NCBI GenBank assembly: GCA_033239125.1
Contig: BSWB01000003.1
Coordinates: forward strand, 109,078,320-109,142,319
Direction: 5' to 3'
Length of the DNA stretch: 64,000 nt
DNA from: Fagopyrum homotropicum
Taxonomy: Eukaryota > Streptophyta > Magnoliopsida > Caryophyllales > Polygonaceae
The translations under genes and the position numbers were made by a program. The notes under the pieces were generated by a model that was not told where the DNA came from, ran no database searches, and saw only the letters and a program-made list of their open reading frames with translations. Below are positions 48,015 through 58,288 of this stretch, piece by piece (the stretch's first letter is position 1; each line of letters starts with the position of its first letter).

Positions 48015-48032
48015 TGGCGCCGTTGCCGGGGA
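48015..48032 (+). promoter_or_regulatory. Primer-binding site of the second B unit
   Basis: TGGCGCCGTTGCCGGGGA directly after the middle LTR shows that this LTR also serves as a 5' LTR, the key evidence for the tandem arrangement. Confidence 0.88.
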
Positions 48033-48148
48033 CTAGGTTAAGATTGAGTCATTGTTTATGATTGTTTATAGTGTAGGTCTTTCTTGTTGCTTTTGATCTC
48101 ATTTGGTTTGTGTCTTTGCTTTTCAGGACATCTCTATTCTTTAGGTGT

Positions 48149-51100
48149 ATGCGAAGATCTCGTGGCAATGATTTAGCTCCATTCGATCCCGAACCGGAGA
48201 AAACCCTTAGATCTAGATCCAAGAGCATTCGAAAAGGGAAAGAGATGGCCGGAAGAGATCTCCAAGCTGAGTTAGATGAAGCTTTAAAGCAAATTAGGAT
48301 AAGGGATGAAGCCTTGGAGAATGAAAGGAGACTTTCCAATGAGAGGCAAGAAGCAACTAGGAGGGAGATTGAAGAGATTAGGCAAGCCCTTGTCCAAGTT
48401 GAGCTTAATCGTCAACAACCTCCTCCTCCACCGGTAATACAACCGCTGCCGGCGGTTAACATTCGGGTTGTGCCCATTGCTATTGAAGAGCCACAAACGT
48501 TAGGACGACGTATGGATCCGGCACAAAGAGCACACCGTCCGGGTGTGAACTTAGGAGATCCCGCAACCCATAACTACGAGCTCCGCCCTCAAGTTCTACA
48601 AATGATCCAGCATAGTCAATTTGGAGGGATGGAAGGAGAGTCTCCTCATCAACACTTGATGAACTATGAGATCTTGATGGAGACTCTAAGACCGCCTTGA
48701 TTGGAGAGCAACAACCATAAGCTTAGGGCTTTCTCCTTCGCTCACTTATGGATAAAGCCTTAGCTTGATATCAATCTATTCCACAAGGGCGAGTGAGTAC
48801 CTGGGAGGAGATGACAACCGAGTTTTTGACTAAGTTCTTCCCACCTTCCAAGACTACCGAGTTAAGAGGGAAGATAAATGCCTTCATGATGAAGGATAGA
48901 GAAAGCTTGTTCAAGTCTTGGGAGAGGTTCAAAGACCTTCTCCTATATTGTCCATACCATGGTATACCAAAAATTGAGCTATTGGAAATCTACTTTAAAG
49001 GACTTGATGAAGATAGCCAATTCAAGCTTCAATCTCTTTCCGGTGGGACTTTCATGGAAAAGCATGTAGATGAAGCTTGGGAGTTTATAGAGAAACAAGC
49101 TTTGGTGATTGAGAAGTACTCCCATAGGAAGAGTGATTGGAGGAAAGCGGGAACATATGAGGTGAGTGAAGTCACCATGAGCAACTTCAAGCTTGATGCC
49201 ATCAATAATGAGTTGAAATCTTTGAGGGAGTTGTGTGCTACAACTTTGAAGAATCAAGCAACTTCTGAAGTGCAAGTGCAAGCTAATTTGTCTTCCAAGG
49301 AGGAAGATGTGAACTACATGGGAAGGGGCAATTACAACAACTATCAAGGCCCAAAGAACTTCAACAACAACCGGCAATTCAACAATTACTGGCCTAACCA
49401 CAACCATCCCGGGTTTTCCAATTCTAACCCGGATGGAGCCTTGAACCCTCCCGCTTCCACAATCGCAGCTCCACCACCAAAAGCTTCACAAGAACCTCCA
49501 CCCGGATTTACTCAACCTCCAAAAGATAGAACCGAAATGATGTTTGAGCAATTGCTTGGAAGGTTGAGTGGTCTTGAGAGCACGGTGACTTCTATCTCCA
49601 AGGCTCAAAAGGTCTTAGAAGCACAAGTGTTCCAAAAGGCGGGTGAAGCCCATAGAGATCCGGGAAAGCTTCCCGGAAGAACCGAAGACAACCTAAGAGG
49701 CCAAGTGTTGGCCATCACAATAAGGAGTGGGTTGAACATGAAGGATCCCTTGCCCAAGGAGAATGCTAAGGGAAAGCAAGTGGTGATAGAGGAAGAAATA
49801 TTGCAAGAAGATGGAGGCAAGGGCAAGGATGTTGAGCCAACATATGTGGCACCGCCTCCATACAAGCCGCCACTACCATCCCCACAATTTCGAGCAAGGG
49901 CTCATTTGGACAAACACTTTGGTAAATTCCTTGAACTTATGTCTAAATTGCATTTTAACATTCCGTTCATGGATGCTATTCTAGGTATGCCGGCATATGG
50001 CAAGTTCTTGAAGGAAATACTCTCCAACAAGAGGAAGTTGGAGGAGTATGGAGAAGTGAGGATGACAAAGAGGTCCTCGGAGTTAATTCAAACGATGAAA
50101 GAGGAGATGCCTCCTAAGCTAAGAGATCCCGATTCCTTTTGTGTGCCAATTGGAGTGGGAGAAGTGAAATATGAAGCCCTATGTGATCTTGGGGCAAGTG
50201 TAAGCATCATTCCGCTTGCACTTTGCAAAAAGGTTGGGCTAGGAGAGCCAAAGCCGGTCAAGATGACCCTCTACATGGCGGACCGTTCTATCACTCACCC
50301 GGTTGGAATATTGGAAGACATACCGGTGCAACTCGGGAAGTTCTATGTGGCGATTGATTTTGTTGTCTTGGACATCCCGGCAGACTATCCGGTTCCCATC
50401 ATCTTAGGGAGACCTTTCTTGGCTACATCCGGATGCTTGGTGGATTGTAAGAAAGGAATTCTCTCCTTCAACATTGGAGAAGAGAATATCAAGTTCAAAC
50501 TATCCACAATGATGAAAGGGCCAACCCTTGATGAAGATGCATTCAACATTGTCGAGCAAGAGGAGTCTAGAGAAGTTGTGAGCTCGATCTTGATCAAAGA
50601 CCCCTTGGAGAAGGTTCTTAGCTTAAGTTTGATGGAAGAAGGTGTTGAGGAGGCTTGCAATGAAGAGATCAAGGCCTTTGAAGCATTAGAAAAGGAGACA
50701 AGAGCTGAATTTGAAGTCCACGAGAGTATGCTGAATTCCTGTAGGAACCACGGTCAGGTGGGGACTTCCACGGCCGTGGAACTCTCTGGAATGCTCCGAA
50801 GTGCAAGCTTTGCAAGAACCACGGCCGTGGATGTGCCAGAGTCCGTGGATTTGCCCGTGGTTTCCCCAGAAACAACCTTTGTTGTTGATCAAGCTTCAAG
50901 GAGCCTTGGAGAGCCTTCACTCGTTTTGGATTCATCTCAACCAACGTTATTTGGATCGTCTCCACTCAATAAAGGTCCTCCTAAACTTGAACTCAAACCA
51001 CTCCCTTCTCATTTAAAGTATGATTTCCTTGGTTCAAATTCTACTTATCCGGTGATTGTGAATGCATCTTTGAATGATGATGAGCTTAATAGATTGTTGA

Positions 51101-51958
51101 ATGAATTGAAATTGCATAGAAAGGCAATAGGATACACCATTGATGACCTTGTTGGCATTAACCCTCTTTGTGCATGCATAAGATATTGATGGAAGATGAC
51201 CATAAACCCTCTATTGAACATCAAATAAGATTAAATCCTATAATGAAAGAGGTAGTCAAGAAAGAGATCATTAAGTTGCTAGATGCGGGAATAATCTACC
51301 CTATTTCGGATAGTAAGTGGGTTAGTCCCGTGCATGTGGTTCCTAAGAAGGGTGGGATGACCGTAGTAACCAATGAGAATAATGAATTAATCCCAACTAG
51401 AACGGTTACGGGGTGGAGGATGTGCATTGACTATAGGAAATTGAACATGGCCTCTAGGAAAGATCACTTCCTTCTTCCTTTCATTGACCAAATGCTAGAG
51501 AGATTAGCTCAATATTCCCATTTTTGTTATTTAGATGGCTATAGTGGATTCTTCCAAATCCCTATTCACCCCGATGACCAAGAGAAAACCACATTCACAT
51601 GTCCTTGGGGTACATTTGCATATAGGAGAATGCCATTTGGGTTGTGTAATGCACCCGCCACCTTTCAAAGGTGTATGATGGCTATCTTTTCTGAGTACAT
51701 TGAAAATATCATGAAAGTGTTTATGGATGATTTTTCTATTTATGGATCTTCCTTTGATGATTGCTTAGCTAACTTGTCTTTGGTGCTTAAGAGATGTGAG
51801 AAGACAAATCTTGTCTTGAATTAGGAAAAATGCCACTTCATGGTAAGTGAAGGTATTGTGTTGGGACACTTGGTTTCCAACCGAGGCATTAAGGTTGATA
51901 GGGCTAAGATTGAAACGATAGAGAAGTTGCCACCACCTACCTCGGTGAAGGGGGTAAG
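48149..51958 (+). pseudogene. B unit 2 gag-PR-RT, truncated
   Basis: It starts at ATG 48149 (MRRSRGNDLAPFDPEPEKTL). A TGA at 48698-48700 and an indel with a TGG-to-TGA change near 48738-48768 break gag. The frame then runs from 48793 to 51189 with the full gag middle that unit 1 lacks, including a Gly/Asn-rich region (NYMGRGNYNNYQGPKNFNNN), PR (CDLGASVSIIP) and the linker. A one-base deletion near 51162 shifts the frame into RT (51168-51824), where TAG at 51822-51824 replaces the Trp codon of LNWEK. RT carries FMDDFSIYG. Homology to unit 1 stops at about 51958, before RNase H. Confidence 0.9.
50737..50867. repeat. Palindromic motif array, PR-RT linker of B unit 2
   Basis: The same order as 28048-28178, with TTCCACGGCCGTGGAA and ACCACGGCCGTGGAT preserved exactly while neighbouring bases differ. 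Confidence 0.84.
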
Positions 51959-51973
51959 TTGCCACCACTTACC
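51956..51973 (+). repeat. 18-bp filler at the B/F deletion junction
   Basis: AAGTTGCCACCACTTACC at 51956-51973 repeats AAGTTGCCACCACCTACC at 51924-51941 with one difference. It sits where B homology ends and F sequence begins. Confidence 0.65.
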
Positions 51974-52397
51974 CTTGTCCCGTCACGGCAGTCCCGGCCT
52001 CAAGGAAGGTGGATCCAAGCTGAGCAAGCCAAGAGAAGAATGGATGAGAAGGATGGAGAAGAAGAATGCAAGAGGATGATTTTTGGAGAAGGAAAGAAAG
52101 TAATGTGAATGAAATGAGAGGAGGAGAAGGATTGGTTGCATAAAGGAGGGAGGATACCAAAGGTCTTCACCCAACAACTCCCCATGGAATTAAAGTGAGG
52201 AGTTAAAAGGATCGAAAGGTGAACGGTTGCCCAAAATGCTACTACCCCGCCCTCGCGTGTCACCGCCCCTGCGGGAATCCTAGCCGCACCTGCGGCCTAC
52301 TCGAATGATCGTCTAAGCCGCAAGGGCGTGAGCCCTTGTGCCCGACTTCTACCCTCCTCTAACCCTATCCAAGTGTAATGAAAATCCGGTCATTACA
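51974..52397 (-). repeat. F LTR, 5' part
   Basis: The minus strand starts TGTAATGACCGGATTTTCA and carries the CCGC-type array at 52246-52345. It then runs through pyrimidine-rich sequence to GCCGTGACGGGACAAGGGTA, comparable to the 5' half of the LTR at 19918. Confidence 0.65.
52246..52345. repeat. CCGC-N4-GCGG motif array in F
   Basis: CCCCGCCCTCGCG, CACCGCCCCTGCGGG, AGCCGCACCTGCGGCC and GCCGCAAGGGCG are spaced by about 20-35 bp. Confidence 0.75.
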
Positions 52398-52927
52398 CAT
52401 TCTCCATCCCGTAACTGTTCTTGTAGGAATGAGTTCGTTGTTCTTGTTAGCAACAACGGTTATACCTCCTTTCTTTGGAACTACTTGGACGGGGCTCACC
52501 CACTTGCTATCAGAAATAGAAAAGATGATACCTGCATCAAGTAACTTAAGGATTTATTTCTTTACGACCTCTTTCATGATCGGATTTAACCGTCGTTGAG
52601 GTTGACGTGAAGGTTTGTAATCCTCTTCCATTAAGATCTTATGCATATAAAGAGAAGGTTTAATGCCTACTAAATCATCAATGGTGTAGCCTAGGGCTTT
52701 CCTATGTTGTTTCAGAACATTCATAAACTTCTCAAGTTCATCATCACTCAAGTTTGTGCTAACTATGACAGGATATGTTGAGTTAGGTCCAAGAAATGCG
52801 TACCTTAGATTTGTAGGGAGGGGTTTCAACTCCAATGAAGGTGGTGCTTTGATTGAGGATTCTTGACCATGGAGTGTTATTGGAGAAGCCTCTGAAGGTT
52901 GAGGAAGTGTGCTGCTACAGTTAAGAA

Positions 52928-53015
52928 TCTCTGACCCGATTTTTCTTTCTGTTGTCAAAAATCAACTTGCATTTTCCAAAATCGGTCGATTTCTTTTGTG
53001 TAGGTCGATTTTTTC
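52928..53015. repeat. ATCGG-type motif array, PR-RT linker of element E
   Basis: On the minus strand: AAAAAATCGACCTACAC, AAATCGACCGATTTTGG and AAAATCGGGTCAGAG. AATCGACCGATT is nearly palindromic. This is the position where A, B and C carry CCACGGCCGTGG. Confidence 0.65.
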
Positions 53016-53969
53016 AGCTTCTTCCGGAGCTCTTTTCAGCTCTTCTAATCTTGCTTCTGGCTCTTCTTTTGCATCTTCCAATGCTCGAATCTCATCATTA
53101 CAATCATATTCCACTCCTTCTTCAATGAAACTCATGCTAAGAACCTTTTGAAGTGGATCTTTGATCAAGATTGAACGCACCACTTCTCTAGACTCTTCTT
53201 AATCAAAGATGTTAAAAACATCTTCTCCTACAAATGGCTCCTTAATCAAGGAGGAGAGTACAAATTCCACTTTCTCTTCTCCTATATTGAATGATAGCTG
53301 CCTATTCTTGCAATCAACCATACATCCGGAGGTTGCAAGGAATGGTCTTCCAAGTACGATGGGAACTGGATAATCTGTAGAAATGTTAAGAACGACAAAA
53401 TCTATAGGAATGTAAAACTTACCAAGTTTTACGGGAATGTCTTCTACGATTCCAACATGTCTAGTTATGGAACGATCAGCCATGTAGAGTGTCATCTTTA
53501 CCGGTCTAGGCTCTCATAAACCAACTTCCTTGCACAAAGCAAGTTGTATGATGCTTGCGCTTGCTCCAAGGTCACAAAGTGCATCATATGTGACTTCCCC
53601 TAAGGTAATGTGTATGCAAAATGATCCTGGATCACACATCTTGGGTGGCATGTTCTCCGTCATAGTTTTGATAAGTTCGGATGACTCCGTACTCATCTTA
53701 ACTTCACCGAAATCTTCTAGTTTCTTCTTGTTAGAGAGGATCTCCTTTAGGAACTTCCCATAAGCTGGCATACCTAAAATTACATCCATAAAAGGTATAT
53801 TAATATGCAGCTTGCTCATTAGATCAATAAACTTACCGAAGTGTTTGTCTAGATGCGCTCTTGCTCTAGATTGGGGAAAATGTAAAGGTGGTTTGTAAGC
53901 GGGAGGAGGAACATAGACATCTTCCTTCTCTTTTTCCTTTTCCTTTTCTTTTTCAGCGGAAGCTTCAAC

Positions 53970-54191
53970 TAGTTTGGGTTGTGGATCGGTGGTTGTTACA
54001 CCACTTGCATGTAGTAGTAATTTCCATTACTCGACCCTTTGGGTTGTCCACCGTCTTTCCGGGAAGCTTCCTTTGATCTCTAGTTTGGGTTGTGGATCGG
54101 TGGTTGTTACACCACTTGTACGTAGTAGTAATTTCCATTACTCGACCCTTTGGGTTGTCCACCGTCTTTCCGGGAAGCTTCCTTTGATCTC
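53970..54191 (-). repeat. 111-bp in-frame tandem duplication in E gag
   Basis: Units 53970-54080 and 54081-54191 encode DQRKLPGKTVDNPKGRVMEI and neighbours twice. 37 codons each, with three differences or fewer. Confidence 0.92.
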
Positions 54192-55341
54192 TAGGAACTT
54201 CTCCGGCTTTGCTGAATACTTCATTCTCTAAAGCTTTTTGTGCTTTATCAATCGAAGTAATGTGACTCTCCATTCCTTGGATCTTCCCTAAGATGGTTCC
54301 CATCATGACGTCGAATCTATCCTTCTCCAGCTTGCTCGAATTATTCGATGTTTGACCCTGGCTTTTCAAAGGAGTAGAAGAAGATGGAGGTGTTAGTGCA
54401 TTTTCAGCATGTGAATAGGGATTACCGGGATTTTGTTGCTTGGATCTCCGATTGTTTTTGGAGTTCCAATTGTTGTTGTTGTTCCAGTTATTGTTCCGGT
54501 AGTTGTTTCTATTGCCTTGATTGTTTTCCCTTCCTAGGAACCCAACATCTTGCTCCTTCGTCCTTTGAAGGCTAGATTTTATGACTTCCTTCAGCTCCTT
54601 AATCTCATTGTTGAGGGAAAAGATTTGAGTTTGTGCTGCTTGATTTAACTTTGCTCATGGATCTCCCAATTTCCGATTCTCACCATCAACTTTCTTATGG
54701 GAATACTTATCAATTACTTGGGCTTTCTTCTCAATAAAGTCCCCAAGTATCATCTTCTCTTATATCCATGAATGTGCCACAAGAAAGAGATTGAAGTTTG
54801 AATTGTGTTTCCACATCCAATCCCTTGTAGTAAATTTCCAACAATTCCAGCTTTGAAATGCCATGGTGTGGGCAATCCAATAGAAGATATTTAAACCTTT
54901 CCCAAGATTTAAACAAACTTTCATTAGGTTTCATTGAAAAAGCATTTATCTTTCCTCTCAATTCCGCCGTTTTGGATGACGGAAAGAACTTGGTGAGGAA
55001 TTCCCAAGTCAAGTCCTCCCATGTATTAAGTCTTCCAACCGGAAGAGCTTGATATCAAGCTAAGGCTTTGTCCTTCAAAGAGAAGAAGAACGGTCTTAAC
55101 TTGTAGTTGTTGTTGGTAACCCTTTGAGGTTTCAAAGTTTCCATGAGAATCTCAAAATTTTGCAAGTGTTGATGCGGAGATTCAGCTTCCGTTCCACCAA
55201 ACTGATTTTGGCGGATCATAGTAATGACTTGTGGACGCATTCCAAAGTCATGATCATCTTGCTTTCCAAGATTCACACCTAGATGGCGTGGTTGCTGAAT
55301 TGGGTCCATTCGTTGCCCAAGGGTTCGTGGTTCAACCACGA

Positions 55342-57273
55342 CATTAGCAGCTCTCGTCTCTAGCATGAGGGTGAGGATCAACATAAGCTCGATGACTTAC
55401 TAGTGGTATCTCCTCCAGCTCTAGCATGTCATCATCATCGGATGATTCGGCTCTAGATAATTCAGCTCCCTTTTTCATGGTGCTACCTTTCTCCAATTTC
55501 ATTTCTAAAATCATTGCCTTAAGCTCATCTATCTGACCTTGATTCCGCTTTGTATCAGCACGAGCGGCAGCTTGTTCTTCCATACGTGCTCTCTCACTTA
55601 ATTTGAGTTGAGCTCGAGTTTCCTCCAACTCCTGTTGGTATTCTTCTCATTAATTTCAGCCATCTTTTTCTCTCTTAACTTTCTCTTCAAAGTTTTCTCC
55701 AATTCAGGATCAAGAGGAACGAGATCTTTAGTGGATCTAGACCTTCGCATATACCTAAAGATAAATCTGCAAGATCACTAAGGTAGAAATATCAAATAAC
55801 AAGAGCAAAAGCTGCCAAGCCAGACAACCGATAAACCGAATATTGTACGGTGAAGTTCCAATACTCACTTATCCCAACTTAAAAGCTCTCAACCCGAAGG
55901 ATGTTGAGTCTCATCAAGAAAAGTACTCAAAGGAAGGATTAACACTCAAACTATCCACCCAAACCCAAGGATATGACTCTCGAAGGTAAAGATGAAAGGC
56001 ACACTCAACCTTAATAGAGGATGTTGAGTCTCTCTATTACCCAAATCTTGCAAACTTTGGCTACCAAGTGAAGAATCAATGATGAAGTCTCTTCTTACAC
56101 TTGGATAGGGGTTAGAAAGGTTAGGCAAGGTTTAACTTTGGCATGTCATTAGCAGCTCTCGTCTCTCTAGCATGAGGGCGAGGATCAACATAAGCTCGAT
56201 GACTTACTAGTGGTATCTCCTCCAGCTCTGGCATGTCATCATCATCGGATGATTCAGCTCTAGATAATTCAGCTCCCTTTTTCATGGTGCTACCTTTCTC
56301 CAATTTCATTTCTAAAATTATTGCCTTAAGCTCATCTATCTGAACTTGATTCCGCTTTGTATCAGCACGAGCGGCAGCTTGTTCTTCCATACGTGCTCTC
56401 TCACTTAATTTGAGTTGAGCTCGAGTTTCCTCCAACTCCTGTTGGTATTCTTCTCATTAATTTCAGCCATCTTTTTCTCTCTTAACTTTCTCTTCAAAGT
56501 TTTTTCCAATTCAGGATCAAGAGGAACGAGATCTTTAGTGGATCTAGACCTTCACATATACCTAAAGATAAATTTGCAAGATCACTAAGGTAGAAAGATC
56601 AAATAACAAGAGCAAAAGATGCCAAGCCAGACAACCGATAAACCGAATTTGGTCTAAATCAAATCCCCGGCAACGGCGCCAAAAACTTGTTCGCTCAAAA
56701 GTGTGTGCGTCAAAGTCTTAAATTTATATCCAGAACTTATGCAAAAGCAAACCCGTAGTGTACGGCAAGAAATTCCAGAGTCGAACTTAGGGATTTGGTG
56801 AGAATAAAATCGATTTCAAAATATATGGCAAGATGCGAAAGCTTTTGTAAAAAAGTAGGAGACAAATGATTCCAAGGATTCAAGTATCCGACTGCGGCTT
56901 TTGATTCAAGAACTTCTAAAGATCAAAGGACAGAGTTGGCGTTGCCAAGGTTATGTGTTTCGAAGAAAGGAATATTGTACGGTGAAGTTCCAATACTCAC
57001 TTATCCCAACTTAAAAGCTCTCAACCCGAAGGATGTTGAGTCTCATCAAGAAAAGTACTCAAAGGAAGGATTAACACTCAAACTATCCACCCAAACCCAA
57101 GGATATGACTCTCGAAGGTAAAGATGAAAGGCACACTCAACCTTAATAGAGGATGTTGAGTCTCTCTATTACCCAAATCTTGCCAACTTTGGCTACCAAG
57201 TGAAGAATCAATGATGAAGTCTCTTCTTACACTTGGATAGGGGTTAGAAAGGTTAGGCAAGGTTTAACTTTGG
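55342..57273 (-). repeat. Rearranged duplication of gag start and LTR segment in element E
   Basis: 55342-55840 repeats 56147-56647 (gag 5' part). 55841-56141 repeats 56973-57273 (LTR interior). On the minus strand the order is LTR, primer-binding site, gag start, LTR fragment, gag start again. The repeated block lacks the primer-binding site and LTR end. In the outer gag copy the start codon is followed by TGA. Confidence 0.88.
56663..56681 (-). promoter_or_regulatory. Primer-binding site of element E
   Basis: The minus strand reads TGGCGCCGTTGCCGGGGAT, tRNA-Asp type, next to the LTR end GAGCGAACA. Confidence 0.85.
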
Positions 57274-57329
57274 TTAAAGGATAAAGCAATTAAAGGACGT
57301 CAGAGGGAAAACTTGGGTTGTTCTTGGTA

Positions 57330-57375
57330 AAACCCGTCCGATATGCTCAAGAACAGTCCGATTTTCCGATGTCGC
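57330..57375. repeat. ATCGG-type module, 3' half of the E LTR
   Basis: Minus strand: GACATCGGAAAATCGGACTG, TTCTTGAGC, ATATCGGACGGGTTTTACC. It aligns by flanking sequence with AATCACGGTTTGTTCTTGAG... of element C. Confidence 0.7.
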
Positions 57376-57895
57376 AAAAGTTAAATCTCAACTCTCAGGG
57401 TCCAAATGGTTAAATGAGTTCAGTCTATCATCATGTAAGCCTCAATCATCAACTATTCTCCCCATAATCACAAGGTTTTTAGCCAATCATTTCCATCTTC
57501 GAATCAAAATCAAGATTGAATAAAGAAAACTAAATAAAAACCAAACTTTGCATAAAAACCAAAAAATCACCAAATCTGAAATCAAACCTTAAAATCTTTC
57601 AAAGAATCTTTCAAAGCACTCAACAATGTGTTCACAAATCGTAATAACAGAAAGGAAACAAAAGATCTCACAAACTTCCTTGAATCTTGACTTTTGTTCA
57701 TTTTCCTTCAATCCTCTTCTCCAAGAATCTTCAATTCCGTAAAATCTTGTAAATCTTCCCCTCCGCGAACCCCGATTTTTGTTCCTAGGATTCCAATGTA
57801 TACTTTCTCACTAATGGGCTGCTTGACATATCACTTCTCAATCCCAAAAGCAATGGGCTTTCGAACGTAATATTTTTAGACGGTTACAACCATAA

Positions 57896-57987
57896 CTCGG
57901 GCGATCTGGGGAGAAACTCGTCCGATTTATCCTACATGAAACTCGTCCGATTTATGCATAAATCACCCGATTTTTGACAACAGAAAG
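57896..57987. repeat. ATCGG-type motif array, upstream E LTR
   Basis: Minus strand: CAAAAATCGGGTGATTTATG, AAATCGGACGAGTTTC twice, GATCGCCCGAG. The outer 19 bp at 57969-57987 are an exact inverted copy of 52945-52963 in the PR-RT linker. Confidence 0.75.
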
Positions 57988-58288
57988 TGCTCGTCTCTTG
58001 ACTTGTTTCCTTCCTTCCTTGTATGACCCTTTTACGCACTTTCTTTGCTCTTCATGACTCCTCAAAGGTTCCTTAAGCATCCTTATTGACCTTAGCTGCT
58101 CCTTGCTCCACTTTTGCTTCCAATCATCGAATTTACCTATAATTCAACCAAAACTCGTGTAGACCTCTATTTTCGAAATATAAATGAAATAAACCTTAAA
58201 GGTACACAAATCTCTCCGAATGCAAGGGAAATTAAGGTAAAACCTCCACAATATACATGATTATAATGGCGTATAATTCATGTCATCA

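Larger units (their letters stand above)
23863..51958 (+). mobile_element. Element B: tandem LTR-internal-LTR-internal array, Athila-like
   Basis: LTR 23863-25697, internal 25698-32876, a middle LTR 32877-34433 plus 47730-48008 (split by C), then a second primer-binding site and internal domain 48009-51958 that stops inside RT. The middle LTR is both 3' LTR of the first unit and 5' LTR of the second. Two copies sharing one LTR are expected from unequal recombination between LTRs. Unlike A and C, B has no ORF3 after pol. The third LTR is missing because of the deletion at 51958. Confidence 0.88.
23561..52397 (-). mobile_element. Element F: chromovirus-type LTR (probably solo), minus orientation, carrying B and C
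   Basis: The ends are TGTAACACCCC at 23561 and ...CATTACA at 52397 (TGTAATGACCGG on the minus strand). They are bounded by the E target duplication CATTC. F sequence proper is only 23561-23862 and about 51974-52397. Everything between is the later insertion B with C. No coding region belonging to F is visible, so a solo LTR is the simplest reading. Part was lost at the right-hand B junction. Confidence 0.7.
52398..55750 (-). pseudogene. Element E gag, PR and start of RT
   Basis: Read on the minus strand from ATG 55750 (MRRSRSTKDLVPLDPELEKT). A frameshift near 55640 and further shifts and stops split it. Recognisable: the coiled Glu/Arg-rich start; FFFSLKDKALA and a TGA for Trp; FLTKFFPSSKTAELRGKINA; an in-frame 111-bp tandem duplication (53970-54191); SKLHINIPFMDVILGMPAYG; retropepsin CDLGASASII (about 53560), with a stop after KEVGL at 53514; DRSITRHVGIVEDIPVKLGK; a linker with ATCGG motifs (52928-53015); and RT as far as LIPTRTVTGWRMC, where F is inserted. 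Non-functional. Confidence 0.87.
22108..58288 (-). mobile_element. Element E: Athila-like retrotransposon, minus strand, split by a 28.8-kb nested insertion
   Basis: Read on the minus strand: LTR 58288-56688, tRNA-Asp primer-binding site, gag, PR and early RT down to 52398, then the insertion 23561-52397, then RT-RNaseH-IN from 23560 to about 22108. The target duplication CATTC lies at 23556-23560 and 52398-52402. The reading ...TGWRMC resumes as RMCIDYHKLN across it. The distal integrase, any ORF3 and the second LTR are missing. The LTR start (TGATGACATGAATTATACG) abuts element G coding sequence at 58289. Confidence 0.85.
56688..58288 (-). repeat. 5' LTR of element E
   Basis: The minus strand runs from TGATGACATGAATTATACG to GAGCGAACA, about 1600 bp. 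It is related to the A/C LTRs in the 3' half (GAGACTCAACATCCTCTATT twice, AACTTCACCGTACAATATT). Motif modules are at 57896-57987 and 57330-57375. Confidence 0.78.
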
